Part shown: in pieces, positions 44,033 through 52,020 of the stretch
Layout of the letters: each line of letters starts with the position of its first letter
Numbering within the stretch: the first letter of the stretch is position 1
NCBI RefSeq assembly: GCF_006228125.1
Contig: NZ_VDFY01000157.1
Location: 1 to 64,000, forward strand
Source: Micromonospora orduensis
Lineage (GTDB): Bacteria > Actinomycetota > Actinomycetes > Mycobacteriales > Micromonosporaceae
DNA: 64,000 nt
Direction: 5' to 3'
The notes under the pieces: model-generated
What the model was told of the DNA's origin: nothing
Seen by the model: only the letters and a program-made list of their open reading frames with translations
The model's database searches: none
Translations under genes and position numbers: made by a program

Positions 44033-44788
44033 ATGAAATTCGCCCGTGACACGTGGCTGATCTTCCAGCGGCAGATCCAACTTCTGCTGCGCAACCCGGT
44101 CTGGGTCTTCGTCGGCGTCTTCCAGCCGGTGATGTACCTGCTGCTCTTCGCCCCGCTGCTCAAGCCCGCACTGAACGCGCCCACCCAGGCGGCCGCCTAC
44201 AAGATCTTCGTACCGGGTCTGCTGGTGCTGCTGGCCATCTTCGGTGGCCTGTTCCAGGGCTTCGGCCTGATCGCCGAGCTGCGAGCCGGCGTCATCGAAC
44301 GCTCCCGGGTCACCCCGATCAGCCGGCTCGCCCTGCTGCTCGGCCGCTCGCTGCGCGACGTGGTCTCGCTCCTGGTGCAGGCCGTCATCATCACGCTGCT
44401 GGCGCTCATCTTCGACCTACGGGTGTTCATCGGGGACCTGCTGTTGGCGTACCTGATGCTCGCCCTGATCGCGCTCATGACCTCGGCCGTCTCGTACGGC
44501 GTCGCGCTCAAGGTCAAGAGCGAGGACGCGCTGGCTCCGCTGATGAACACGGTGGCGCAGCCGGTGCTGCTGCTGTCCGGCATCCTGCTGCCGCTGACCT
44601 TCGCGCCCGGCTGGTTGCAGGGCATCGCCGACTGGAACCCGTTCTCCTGGGCGGTCGACGGCACCCGGGCGCTGTTCGCCGGTGACCTCGGCAGCGACAA
44701 GGTCTGGCAGGGCCTCACCATCACCGCGGTCCTCGCCGCGTTGGGTGTCTTCTGGGCCGCACGGCAGTTCGCCCGCAGCGTCCGCTGA
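44033..44788 (+). CDS. DrrB-like ABC transporter permease (251 aa)
   Basis: This is a six-helix ABC-2 type permease. N-terminal DTWLIFQRQIQLLLRNPVWVFVGVFQPVMYLLLFAPLL is typical of DrrB, followed by YKIFVPGLLVLLAIFGGLFQGFGLIAELRAGVIERSRVTPISRLALLLGRSLRDVV and PVLLLSGILLPLTFAPGWLQGIADWNPFSWAVDGTRALFAGD near the C-terminus. It forms the membrane part of the exporter with the ATPase just upstream. A strong hairpin follows at 44802-44834. Confidence 0.9.
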   Translation: MKFARDTWLIFQRQIQLLLRNPVWVFVGVFQPVMYLLLFAPLLKPALNAPTQAAAYKIFVPGLLVLLAIFGGLFQGFGLIAELRAGVIERSRVTPISRLALLLGRSLRDVVSLLVQAVIITLLALIFDLRVFIGDLLLAYLMLALIALMTSAVSYGVALKVKSEDALAPLMNTVAQPVLLLSGILLPLTFAPGWLQGIADWNPFSWAVDGTRALFAGDLGSDKVWQGLTITAVLAALGVFWAARQFARSVR

Positions 44789-44801
44789 CGGTCGCTCGTT
44801 C

Positions 44802-44834
44802 CGGGGTGCCCTTCGTTGTTTCGGGGGCACCCCG
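44802..44834. terminator. bidirectional hairpin terminator
   Basis: Arms CGGGGTGCCC (44802-44811) and GGGCACCCCG (44825-44834) form a perfect 10-bp stem with a 13-nt loop, between the convergent permease and O-methyltransferase genes. Confidence 0.7.
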
Positions 44835-44854
44835 ATCCGCGTGCGGGTTTGGTG

Positions 44855-45508
44855 TCAACGCACCCGGGCGAGGGTGAGGCCGTCCGCGATGGGAAGCATC
44901 ACCGGGTCCACCCGCACGTCGGCCAGCACCTCGTCATTGAACGCGGCGATGGCCCGGTCGTCGGCGTCCCGCGGGGCGATCACCCGACCGCCGCGCAGCA
45001 CGTTGTCGACCGCGATCACCCCACCCGGACGCATCCGGGGCACCAGTTCCGCCCAGTACACCGGGTAGCCGGTCTTGTCCGCGTCGATGAACGCGAAGTC
45101 CAGGAAGCGTTCGTACGGCAGGTCCCGCAGCGTCTCCCCGGCCGGGCCGATCCGCAGGTCGATCCGGTCCTGCACGCCGGCGCGGGCCCAGTAGCGCCGG
45201 GCGATGCCGGTGAACTCCTCGGAGATGTCGAAGCAGGTCAGCCGCCCACCCTCGGGCAGCCCCCGCGCGATGGCCAGCGACGACAGCCCGGTGAACGTGC
45301 CGACCTCGACGGCCTGCCGCACGTCGAGCAGCCGGGTGAGGAACGTCAGGAAGGCGGCCTGCTCCGGCGCCACCTGCATGGTGGCGTGCTCCGGCAGCAC
45401 CGACCGGGTCTCCTCGGCCAGGTCCCGGATGATCTCGTCCGGCGGGGCGCCGTGCGCGACCAGGTACGCGTGCAGCTCGTCGGTGAGCGGAATCGACTTG
45501 GTGGTCAT
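44855..45508 (-). CDS. SAM-dependent O-methyltransferase, CCoAOMT/COMT family (217 aa)
   Basis: Class I methyltransferase motifs are visible: VEVGTFTGLSSLAIARGLPEGGRLTCFDISEEF (SAM binding) and RFLDFAFIDADKTGYPVYWAELVPRMRPGGVIAVDNVLRGGRV (catalytic metal/Asp region), characteristic of caffeoyl-CoA/catechol O-methyltransferases. The N-terminal helix HAYLVAHGAPPDEIIRDLAEETR is also family-like. The acceptor is unknown. The ATG overlaps the maf stop as ATGA, so the two are translationally coupled. Confidence 0.88.
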   Translation of the reverse strand: MTTKSIPLTDELHAYLVAHGAPPDEIIRDLAEETRSVLPEHATMQVAPEQAAFLTFLTRLLDVRQAVEVGTFTGLSSLAIARGLPEGGRLTCFDISEEFTGIARRYWARAGVQDRIDLRIGPAGETLRDLPYERFLDFAFIDADKTGYPVYWAELVPRMRPGGVIAVDNVLRGGRVIAPRDADDRAIAAFNDEVLADVRVDPVMLPIADGLTLARVR

Positions 45509-46182
45509 GACCGGACGTTACCGAGCGGCTCCACGGATTGGCCGCCCGGCGCGACCTTTGTCCACAGGTCGGTGATCCGCAGGTCCAACTCGGCGAGGAG
45601 GCGGCGTAGCAGCGGCATCGACAACCCGACGACCGTGCCCGGGTCACCCTCGATCCGCTCCACGAACGGTCCGCCCAGCCCGTCGATCGTGAACGCGCCG
45701 GCCACGGCCAACGGTTCACCGGTGGCCACGTACGCGGCGATCTCGTCGTCGCTGATGTCGGCGAAGTGAACGGTCGTCGAGGCCACCGCCTCCGCGCGCC
45801 GCCCGGCGACCATGTCGATCAGGCAGTGCCCGCTGTGCAGGACGCCACTGCGCCCCCGCATCCGCAGCCACCGCCGGGTCGCGTCCGCCGGGTCCGCCGG
45901 CTTGCCGAGGATCTCCCCGTCGAACGCCAGCACCGAATCACAGCCGATCACCAGCGTCCGCTGGTCGACGCCGGCGTCGACCGGGCTCAGCCGGGTCAGC
46001 ACGGCCTGCGCCTTGAGCCGCGCCAACTCCAGGCACAGATCCTCGGCCCGGTCGGTCACCACCAGCGACTCGTCCACCCCACTGACCAGCACGTCCGGCT
46101 CGATGCCGGCGGCCTGGAGAGACTTACGACGGGCAGGGCTCGCCGAGGCGAGCACGAGGCGGAGCGGCAGAGATTCAGACAC
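45505..46182 (-). CDS. maf: Maf family nucleotide pyrophosphatase
   Basis: Maf proteins hydrolyse (modified) nucleoside triphosphates and are linked to septum formation. I chose the GTG at 46182, giving VSESLPLRLVLASASPARRKSLQAAGIEPDVLVSGVDES with the family N-terminal motif. Further motifs are VIGCDSVLAFDGEILGKPADPADATRRWLRMRGRSGVLHSGHCL and TTVHFADISDDEIAAYVATGEPLAVAGAFTIDGLGGPFVERIEGDPGTVVGLSMPLL. In relatives maf follows accD5 and accE; here accE is about 3.2 kb and accD5 about 10 kb upstream. It overlaps the O-methyltransferase start by four bases. Confidence 0.92.
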   Translation of the reverse strand: MSESLPLRLVLASASPARRKSLQAAGIEPDVLVSGVDESLVVTDRAEDLCLELARLKAQAVLTRLSPVDAGVDQRTLVIGCDSVLAFDGEILGKPADPADATRRWLRMRGRSGVLHSGHCLIDMVAGRRAEAVASTTVHFADISDDEIAAYVATGEPLAVAGAFTIDGLGGPFVERIEGDPGTVVGLSMPLLRRLLAELDLRITDLWTKVAPGGQSVEPLGNVRS

Positions 46183-46263
46183 GAACCCGACGGTACCGGC
46201 TGCGAGGCGGCCTGGTGGGTCGCCACCCTCGCGGGGCCTGGTGCGCGGCCTGGCCCTTGATCC

Positions 46264-46331
46264 ACTCCATATCGCCGATGTGGGGCTATCCCACTGCCTG
46301 CGAGGAAAGCGCAATATCGGCGATATGGAGT
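46264..46331. repeat. perfect 16-bp inverted repeat ACTCCATATCGCCGAT
   Basis: Arms at 46264-46279 and 46316-46331 are exact reverse complements (36-nt loop) and extend imperfectly to about 46258-46337 (TGATC/GATCA). The arms are AT-richer than the surroundings and lack terminator composition. The element lies between the mycosin gene and maf, at the downstream edge of the type VII block. It could be a dispersed palindrome, a binding site or an insertion scar. Confidence 0.55.
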
Positions 46332-46352
46332 CGATCAGAGCGCCCGGGTCGG

Positions 46353-47492
46353 TCAGCGACTGATTCTGGGCGGCGGATCATCACCGCGCCGACGACGTCG
46401 CGCCACCCACGCCCATCCAACGCCGGCGGTCACGATCACCGCGAGAGTGACCAGGCCACGAACGGTCGCACCATCGCCGTCATCACCAGGACGGGCGCCA
46501 GTCGTCGTGCTCGCCCCAGCACCGGCCGGAGCGCTCGCTGACTCAAAACCCAACGGAGGTACGTCTGCCGTCAGCGCCGCCACAAGATCGATGACGCCGT
46601 ACCCGTACTCGTCGTCACGACCAGGCGGACCCTTGTCGACAGCCGTGGCCGTGAGCCGATGCGCGACCTCCCGCGCCGGCAGGTAGGGGTATTTCGACCT
46701 GATCAACGCCGCAGCCCCCGCCACAATCGCCGTTGCACTCGAAGTGCCAGTGCCCTTCGAGTACTTCCCGTCGTAGCTGGTGCTGTAAATGTCGACCGCC
46801 GGTGCAACCACATCGATCTCCGGCCCGGTAACCGAGATCGCAGCATGTTGCCCAGAGCGGTCCACACCGCCTACGGCGATCACACCTTCTTCGCTGGCCG
46901 GGTAGCGCACGTCAGCATCGGGCGGCCGGTTGCCAGCTGCCGCCACCACGACAATATTGGCATCCTGTGCCGCGTTTATCGCTTGCTGGAGCCTGACGCT
47001 GGCACCTGCAACGGCTGAAATGCTTATTACGTCCGCGCCTTTTTGTATCGCAAATTCGATACCCAAAGCCAGCGAATCTGGATCGCCGTCACCCTTGGGG
47101 GGAGTGTCGAAGATCGGAAGAATCTTCGCCTGTGGGGCGATTCCAAGGGCACCTCTGTCGTTCACTCCGTGAGCAGCAATGAGGCCGGCCATTGAAGTGC
47201 CGTGGCTGTCTCTATCCTGGCGACCGTCGCCGTTTCCGCCAGGTATAACATCGATGCCCGGTAGAAGATTATCTCGTATGTCGGGATGGGGGGCGACTCC
47301 GGTATCTGGGACTGCGATGATCACGCCGGATCCCTTGCTTAGGCGATGCGCCTCTGAGGTTCGCAGGTAGTTTAGATGCCATTGGTCGCCTCGTATCAAG
47401 TCGGCATCCCCTTCGGGAGCGTTCGAGCTTGTGGACGTCAGAATCGTCGCAATGGCCAAATTGAAGATGCTTACACACAGTGCCTTTTTCAC
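46353..47492 (-). CDS. mycosin-like S8 serine protease, type VII secretion-associated (379 aa)
   Basis: This subtilisin-family protease has an N-terminal signal segment (VKKALCVSIFNLAIATILTSTSS). The catalytic triad is Asp in VIIAVPDTGVAPHPDIRDNL, His in DSHGTSMAGLIAAHGV and Ser in KGTGTSSATAIVAGAAALIRSKYP. A C-terminal Ala/Gly/Thr linker and membrane helix (TLAVIVTAGVGWAWVA) followed by RRRRR anchor it in the membrane. This is the architecture of mycosins (MycP), which work with ESX secretion systems. The start GTG overlaps the upstream stop (GTGA). Codon usage in its N-terminal half (about 46950-47490) is clearly less GC-biased than in neighbours, suggesting transfer. No EccB-EccE genes are present here. 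Confidence 0.88.
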   Translation of the reverse strand: MKKALCVSIFNLAIATILTSTSSNAPEGDADLIRGDQWHLNYLRTSEAHRLSKGSGVIIAVPDTGVAPHPDIRDNLLPGIDVIPGGNGDGRQDRDSHGTSMAGLIAAHGVNDRGALGIAPQAKILPIFDTPPKGDGDPDSLALGIEFAIQKGADVISISAVAGASVRLQQAINAAQDANIVVVAAAGNRPPDADVRYPASEEGVIAVGGVDRSGQHAAISVTGPEIDVVAPAVDIYSTSYDGKYSKGTGTSSATAIVAGAAALIRSKYPYLPAREVAHRLTATAVDKGPPGRDDEYGYGVIDLVAALTADVPPLGFESASAPAGAGASTTTGARPGDDGDGATVRGLVTLAVIVTAGVGWAWVARRRRRGDDPPPRISR

Positions 47493-48859
47493 TTGCTGAA
47501 GCCGATGGCCGGTCCTGGGTCGATCGGGCCGTCCCCCTTTGGTGGGAGAACCACGGGCGGGACGCCTTGATCGGTCTCCCAAGGATTATCCGGGTCCCAT
47601 CGAGAGGGAGGGTCTTCGACTTGGGACGGCGTGCCAAGGCGAGGTGTCGTCCCATGATGCCCAGGCGCCCCACCTATCGGGAAGCTGCTTGGAGTTCCAA
47701 TAAGATTGCGTCCAGTACCCGGCCTGGTCCCTGCTGCGCCAGTCGGTGCGGTCCCAGCTCCGCCACCGCCAATTACTCCACCGATTGGGTTAACCCTTTT
47801 AGGTGCGACCGCGTTATTGGAAGGTTGATTGGGGCCTACTCCCGGAATTCCACCGATCAGACCTCCAGCGGAGGGGGCGGGTCGGGCAGGTGACGCGTGA
47901 GGCTTTGCGTTGCCATCGGCTCCTCCGCCTACGGGACTGTTGGGGGTTCCAGGCTGGATCGTCCGAGGTGGTGTTGAGGGCAGACCCGAGGGAGGGGAGA
48001 GCATTCCCGACGTCAGCCCAAGAGCGATGTTGTGTGCAGAACCAGCGGACCCGGGTGGCTGAGCGACTGGAAGGGCCGCGACGTTCGGTGGCGCTGAAAC
48101 TCCGCCTGCGGCCCCGCCGAGTACCGGGCCGACTCCCGGCGTTGTGGGTACAGGTCCTAGCCCTCCCCCGCTCGCACTCCCGCGGCGGACGGCAGGTGCC
48201 ATTAGTGCAGGTACCGGCAGGACTGGCGGGATAATTGGCGCCGTGTAGTCGCCGTATACATCGGGGTTGTCTGGCTGCCGTGGGCTCTTCGGCACTGCTG
48301 GTGGTTTTTGGAGGGTTGCTTGGGCTTGTTGGAGTTCGCCGCTGAGGCCGAACATCATGCCCCGAGCCTGCACGTTCAGCCGTTCCAGTTCCGCGTCGGT
48401 CACAGGTGGCTCGGTGACCCGGCTTCCCATGATCGCCTTAGGGTTGGCCGCCGTCGTCTCGTACGCCTGCTTCTGTTGGAGTTTGTCCGCGTACTCCTCG
48501 TAGATCTTGCGGAGCGCGGCGCGGGTGGTGCCAATGGCCTGGGTGGCGGCGGACAGCGCGGTGTAGTTGGCGGCGGCGGCGTCGTGGGTGTGCCGCACCT
48601 TGTCGATGAGTTCGTCGAGTTGGGCGAGGTACGTGCGGGAGGCGGCGCTGGTCTCGGGGGGCCAGGCCGTGGCGAGCCCTCGCCGGTATTCCTGGAGCCG
48701 GCCGAGGTGGATCTGTGCCAGGTCGCAGACCTTGCGCCAGCCGGCGACCTGTTTCCAGTGGTTGGCGGTGTCGTGGTCCTGCAGGCACGCCCACATGCTG
48801 TTGACGTCCATGAGCTGCCAGTCGGTGCCGGCGGTGCGGCTGTTGCCCCGTTCGTTCAT
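47489..48859 (-). CDS. PPE/WXG-like type VII secretion protein with Gly/Pro-rich tail (456 aa)
   Basis: The N-terminal ~190 residues form a helical bundle like WXG100/PPE proteins: SMWACLQDHDTANHWKQVAGWRKVCDLAQIHLGRLQEYRRGLATAWPPETSAASRTYLAQLDELIDKVRHTHDAAAANYTALSAATQAIGTTRAALRKIYEEYADKLQQKQ. A conserved Trp sits in the turn (ATAWPPETSAA) in place of WXG. The rest is Gly/Pro/Ala-rich low-complexity sequence (GGIPGVGPNQP, GGVIGGGGAGTAP) with lower GC3. The start overlaps the EspC-like gene stop (ATGA) and its stop overlaps the mycosin start (GTGA). It is probably a secreted or cell-surface substrate of an ESX-type system encoded elsewhere. Confidence 0.75.
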   Translation of the reverse strand: MNERGNSRTAGTDWQLMDVNSMWACLQDHDTANHWKQVAGWRKVCDLAQIHLGRLQEYRRGLATAWPPETSAASRTYLAQLDELIDKVRHTHDAAAANYTALSAATQAIGTTRAALRKIYEEYADKLQQKQAYETTAANPKAIMGSRVTEPPVTDAELERLNVQARGMMFGLSGELQQAQATLQKPPAVPKSPRQPDNPDVYGDYTAPIIPPVLPVPALMAPAVRRGSASGGGLGPVPTTPGVGPVLGGAAGGVSAPPNVAALPVAQPPGSAGSAHNIALGLTSGMLSPPSGLPSTPPRTIQPGTPNSPVGGGADGNAKPHASPARPAPSAGGLIGGIPGVGPNQPSNNAVAPKRVNPIGGVIGGGGAGTAPTGAAGTRPGTGRNLIGTPSSFPIGGAPGHHGTTPRLGTPSQVEDPPSRWDPDNPWETDQGVPPVVLPPKGDGPIDPGPAIGFSK

Positions 48860-49305
48860 GGGAGCACCACCGGCCCGGTGGGGTCGCTGAGCATCGGTGT
48901 GGGCGTGGGGGTGTTGGGCAGTGCGGCGCCCGGGTCGGCGAGGGCCTGTCGCACGTCGACCACTCGGGCGGCGGAGAAGGCGTCGGTGTCGGCGTACCGG
49001 GTGGCGACGCGGTCGGCGGCCGCGGCGAGGTGGCCGGTGGCGCCTCGGACGGCGTACACCATGTCGGCGGTCGCCTGCTGTGTCTCGTGGTGGGCGTGCA
49101 GGAACGCGACCAGCTCGACGAACGCGTCGCACGGGTTGGGGATCTCGGCGGACATGTCGGCGGCGATGTACGGCAGGTGCGGCGCGTAGTTGCGTTCGAC
49201 CTCGGCGGCGAGTTGGTCGGCGAACTCCCGGAGTTGGCGGATGTCAGCCTCGATACCGCCGTAGTTGCGCAGCCAGGGTGCTGGCCCGTCCTCTTCGGGG
49301 ATCAT
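48856..49305 (-). CDS. EspC-like small type VII secretion substrate (149 aa)
   Basis: This is a small helical protein. The second half, LVAFLHAHHETQQATADMVYAVRGATGHLAAAADRVATRYADTDAFSAARV, resembles the EspC/ESX-associated substrate family. It contains a YxxxD secretion signal (YADTD) after the helical hairpin, as required for type VII export. A Pro/Thr-rich tail ends the protein. GGGAGG lies just before the ATG. It heads the tightly overlapped EspC-like/PPE-like/mycosin operon and may be the co-secreted partner of the PPE-like protein. Confidence 0.7.
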   Translation of the reverse strand: MIPEEDGPAPWLRNYGGIEADIRQLREFADQLAAEVERNYAPHLPYIAADMSAEIPNPCDAFVELVAFLHAHHETQQATADMVYAVRGATGHLAAAADRVATRYADTDAFSAARVVDVRQALADPGAALPNTPTPTPMLSDPTGPVVLP

Positions 49306-49392
49306 CGATCCTCCCTACCGTCACCACACCGTTTCCCTGAGTGAGGTTAACGGCTTCCCGCGACCATGGCAGCCCCCGCGTGGCGGATCGTG

Positions 49393-49587
49393 TCAGCGGG
49401 GAAGGCCGGCGGTGCGCCAGGTGCGGGGGCTGGCCGGCCGGGCGCTGCGGGCCCAGGTTGAAACGGCCGTCGGCGCGGGGGTGGCGGCTGGCCGGGACCG
49501 GACGACGATGGCCCCCACCAGGGCGGCCAACTCCTCGGCGGTGGGCACGCCGCGGACGACCCGGAACAGCGGCTCTTCGGCAGACAT
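49393..49587 (-). CDS. accE: acyl-CoA carboxylase epsilon subunit
   Basis: This 64-aa protein matches the small actinobacterial AccE/PccE subunit, which binds the AccD carboxyltransferase and helps assemble the AccA-AccD complex. The N-terminus EEPLFRVVRGVPTAEELAALVGAIVV and the C-terminal tryptophan motif RTWRTAGLPR are diagnostic. TACCCT ends 6 nt before the ATG (49599-49594) with no Shine-Dalgarno, so it has its own leaderless promoter. In relatives accE follows accD5 directly; here accD5 is 6.5 kb upstream on the same strand. Confidence 0.85.
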   Translation of the reverse strand: MSAEEPLFRVVRGVPTAEELAALVGAIVVRSRPAATPAPTAVSTWARSARPASPRTWRTAGLPR

Positions 49588-49593
49588 GCCGCC

Positions 49594-49599
49594 AGGGTA
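49594..49599 (-). promoter_or_regulatory. leaderless -10 of accE
   Basis: TACCCT on the minus strand ends exactly 6 nt before the accE ATG. There is no other translation signal. Confidence 0.5.
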
Positions 49600-49664
49600 C
49601 GCGGCCGGAAGTTACGGGGGACGCACAGTGGCGTGCCGGCGGTGTGACGGCCGGACGGTCCGGG

Positions 49665-49670
49665 TACCGT
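49665..49670 (+). promoter_or_regulatory. leaderless -10 of the second kinase gene
   Basis: TACCGT ends 7 nt before the ATG at 49678 and no Shine-Dalgarno is present. Confidence 0.45.
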
Positions 49671-49677
49671 CTCACCG

Positions 49678-51645
49678 ATGTCGAACGCGCTTCCCCAACT
49701 CGTCGCTGACCGATACCGGCTTCTGTCGCCGCTCGGCCAGGGCGGCATGGGTCGGGTGTGGAAGGCGCGCGACGAGGTGCTGCACCGGGACGTGGCCATC
49801 AAGGAGTTGGTGCCGCCGCCCGGCCTCACCGACGAGGAACGCCGCGAGATGCGGGAACGCTCTCTGCGGGAGGCCCGGGCCATCGCCCGGCTCAACCACG
49901 CCAACGTCGTGCGCATCTTCGACGTGCTGCGCACCGACGGCGATCCGTGGATCGTCATGGAGTACGTGGCGTCGAAGTCGTTGCAGGACACGCTCGCCGA
50001 GGACGGCCCGGTGCCGGTGGCCCGCGCCGTCGAGATCGGCCTCGGGGTGCTGGGCGCACTCAACGCGGCGCACAAGGCGGGCGTCATGCACCGCGACGTG
50101 AAGCCCGGCAACGTGCTGCTCGGCGACGACGGCCGGGTGGTGTTGACCGATTTCGGTCTCGCCACCATCCCGGGCGACCCGAACGTCACCCGCACCGGCA
50201 TGGTGCTCGGCTCGCCCGCGTACATCTCGCCGGAGCGGGCCAGGGACGGCACCGCCGGGCCGGAGGCCGACCTGTGGTCGTTGGGCGCGACGCTGTACGC
50301 GGCGGTCGAGGGCAAGTCGCCGTACGCCCGGCCGTCGGCGATCGGCACCCTGGCGGCGTTGGCCACCGAGCCGATCCCGCCGCCGAAGAACGCCGGCCCG
50401 CTCAAGGCCGTGCTCAACGGTCTGCTGCGCAAGGACCCGAACGAGCGGATCACCGCCGAGGTGGCCGAGCGGCTGCTGCGCCGCGCCGGTGGCAAGCGGT
50501 CGCGCGGGATCTCACTGCTCGATGGCGTACGCCGGCCGGGGCCGAACGGTCCGCGCGAGCCGCGCCTGCCGGTCGTGCCGGCCCCGCGACCCGCCGAGGA
50601 GCCCACGAACCGGCCGGTGTCGCCGCCCCCGCCGCCGGTCGCCGCGGAGACCTCCGCCGACGCCACGCCGACCGCCACCGTGTCGTCCGGTGCCGATGCC
50701 GAGCCGACCGCGCTGGTGCCGGCCGAGCCGACGGCGACGATCGACCCGCCGGCCACGCCGGACGCCGCGCCCACCGCGCCCGTCACGGCCGCGGCCAGCA
50801 CGTCCGGCGGGGGTACGACGAACGACGCCGAGGACGACGAGCCGACTGTCGTGGACGGTCCTCCGGTGGCGCCGGAGCAGCGCAAGCCGTCGCTCCCGAC
50901 GTCGGTGATGCCCCCGGTGAGTCCGGCCGGGCGTGCGGCGGTGCCGCCGTCGGACGGCACGAAACCGAACAACACGCGGCGCAACCTGCTGATCGGCGCC
51001 CTGGTGGCGGTGCTGCTGATCGGCCTCGTGGTGATCGTGCCGATGCTCACCAAGGGCCACGACGAGACCCCGCAGGCCGATCCGACCGGTGCTGCCGCGA
51101 CGTCGGCGCCGGCACCGACGACCGCCCCGGCGGCGCCCCCGCCGACGAGCGGCGCTCCCAGTCCGACCGCGTCGGCCACGCCGTCGGTCGACCCGAACGC
51201 GCTGCCGGCGGGCTGGAAGCTGCACAAGGACCCGGCGGGCTTCACGCTGCCGATCCCCGACGGCTGGGTACGCAGCCAGCCCGACGGCAGCACTGTCGTC
51301 TTTGACCAGTCCAACGGGCCGGGCGAACTGCTGGTGCAGTGGACCTCCACGCCGGCGAAGGACGCGGTCAAGGACTGGCAGGACAAGGAACCGGACCGCA
51401 GGAAGTTCGTGAACAACTACCAGTACCTCAGCATCAAGCCGTGCGACTTCTGGAAGACCTGCGGTGACTGGGAGTGGCTGGAGACCCGGGACGGGCAGCG
51501 GATCCACGTCCGTAACCGTGGTTTCGTGACGGCCAGCAACCGGGGCTACGCGCTGCGGTGGGAGATCGCGGAGAAGGACTGGCAGGCCAACCTGCCGAAC
51601 TTCGACCGGATCGCCAAGGGTTTCGTGCCCGACCGCAGGGACTGA
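49678..51645 (+). CDS. transmembrane Ser/Thr protein kinase (655 aa)
   Basis: The kinase domain (residues ~12-275) has LGQGGMGRVW, the lysine in DVAIKELV, MHRDVKPGNVLL, DFGLATI and activation segment TRTGMVLGSPAYISPERA. A long Pro/Thr/Ala linker contains further TP/TV sites, including EDDEPTVVDGPP, which resembles an FHA-binding phosphothreonine. One membrane helix lies near residues 440-460 (LLIGALVAVLLIGLVVIVPML). The outer domain (~150 residues, two cysteines: KPCDFWKTCGDWEW) starts with an AGFTLPIPDGW segment similar to the other kinase in the window. The two are probably paralogues sensing extracytoplasmic signals. It is divergent from accE. Confidence 0.9.
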   Translation: MSNALPQLVADRYRLLSPLGQGGMGRVWKARDEVLHRDVAIKELVPPPGLTDEERREMRERSLREARAIARLNHANVVRIFDVLRTDGDPWIVMEYVASKSLQDTLAEDGPVPVARAVEIGLGVLGALNAAHKAGVMHRDVKPGNVLLGDDGRVVLTDFGLATIPGDPNVTRTGMVLGSPAYISPERARDGTAGPEADLWSLGATLYAAVEGKSPYARPSAIGTLAALATEPIPPPKNAGPLKAVLNGLLRKDPNERITAEVAERLLRRAGGKRSRGISLLDGVRRPGPNGPREPRLPVVPAPRPAEEPTNRPVSPPPPPVAAETSADATPTATVSSGADAEPTALVPAEPTATIDPPATPDAAPTAPVTAAASTSGGGTTNDAEDDEPTVVDGPPVAPEQRKPSLPTSVMPPVSPAGRAAVPPSDGTKPNNTRRNLLIGALVAVLLIGLVVIVPMLTKGHDETPQADPTGAAATSAPAPTTAPAAPPPTSGAPSPTASATPSVDPNALPAGWKLHKDPAGFTLPIPDGWVRSQPDGSTVVFDQSNGPGELLVQWTSTPAKDAVKDWQDKEPDRRKFVNNYQYLSIKPCDFWKTCGDWEWLETRDGQRIHVRNRGFVTASNRGYALRWEIAEKDWQANLPNFDRIAKGFVPDRRD

Positions 51646-51660
51646 AATTGATTCGCATGA

Positions 51661-51701
51661 CCTTCCGTCGTCCGGGGTAATTGACCTTCGACGACGGAAG
51701 G
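51661..51701 (+). terminator. hairpin after the kinase gene that overlaps the next Shine-Dalgarno
   Basis: CCTTCCGTCGTC (51661-51672) pairs perfectly with GACGACGGAAGG (51690-51701), a 12-bp stem with a 17-nt loop. The right arm runs into the GGAAGGAGGT that serves the next gene, so the hairpin may either terminate the kinase transcript or hide that ribosome binding site. Confidence 0.5.
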
Positions 51702-51710
51702 AGGTACGAC

Positions 51711-51938
51711 ATGGGTTACCGACGGAGGGATGCCCGGCCCCGGCTGGCACTGTGGATGCTCGTCGCGTTCGGCGACGCGGTTCTGCTGCTGGTCGCCGTG
51801 GGGGTTCCGGCGCTCATCGCACTGCTCAGCGTCGTGGCCGTTGCCGTCTGCGGGGTCGGCGCGTGGCGGCTGACCCGGCGGGGTGCGCTGACTCCCGATG
51901 AGACTCCAGTGCCGGCGATGAGCCGACGGCGGGCCTGA
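51711..51938 (+). CDS. small membrane protein (75 aa)
   Basis: The ATG at 51711 has GGAGGT 5 nt upstream; a longer in-frame start would place that signal inside the gene. A basic N-terminus (MGYRRRDARPR) is followed by two hydrophobic helices, LALWMLVAFGDAVLLLVAV and PALIALLSVVAVAVCGVGAW, and a basic tail. No family is recognised. It lies just after the kinase gene and could be co-expressed with it or controlled by the hairpin upstream. Confidence 0.65.
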   Translation: MGYRRRDARPRLALWMLVAFGDAVLLLVAVGVPALIALLSVVAVAVCGVGAWRLTRRGALTPDETPVPAMSRRRA

Positions 51939-52020
51939 CCCGGAAACCGATGTGTGGCGGCAGCCGGACCGATTGTCGACCGTGTGGTGACAGTCGATCC
52001 CGCTGCCGCCAACGGCTCGG

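Noticed and set aside
51939..52020. Small RNA or terminator in the gap between the small membrane protein and the lysozyme gene
   Set aside because: An imperfect GATTGTCGACCGTGTGGTGACAGTCGATC-like pairing can be drawn, but the stem is interrupted and short. I cannot support an RNA feature.
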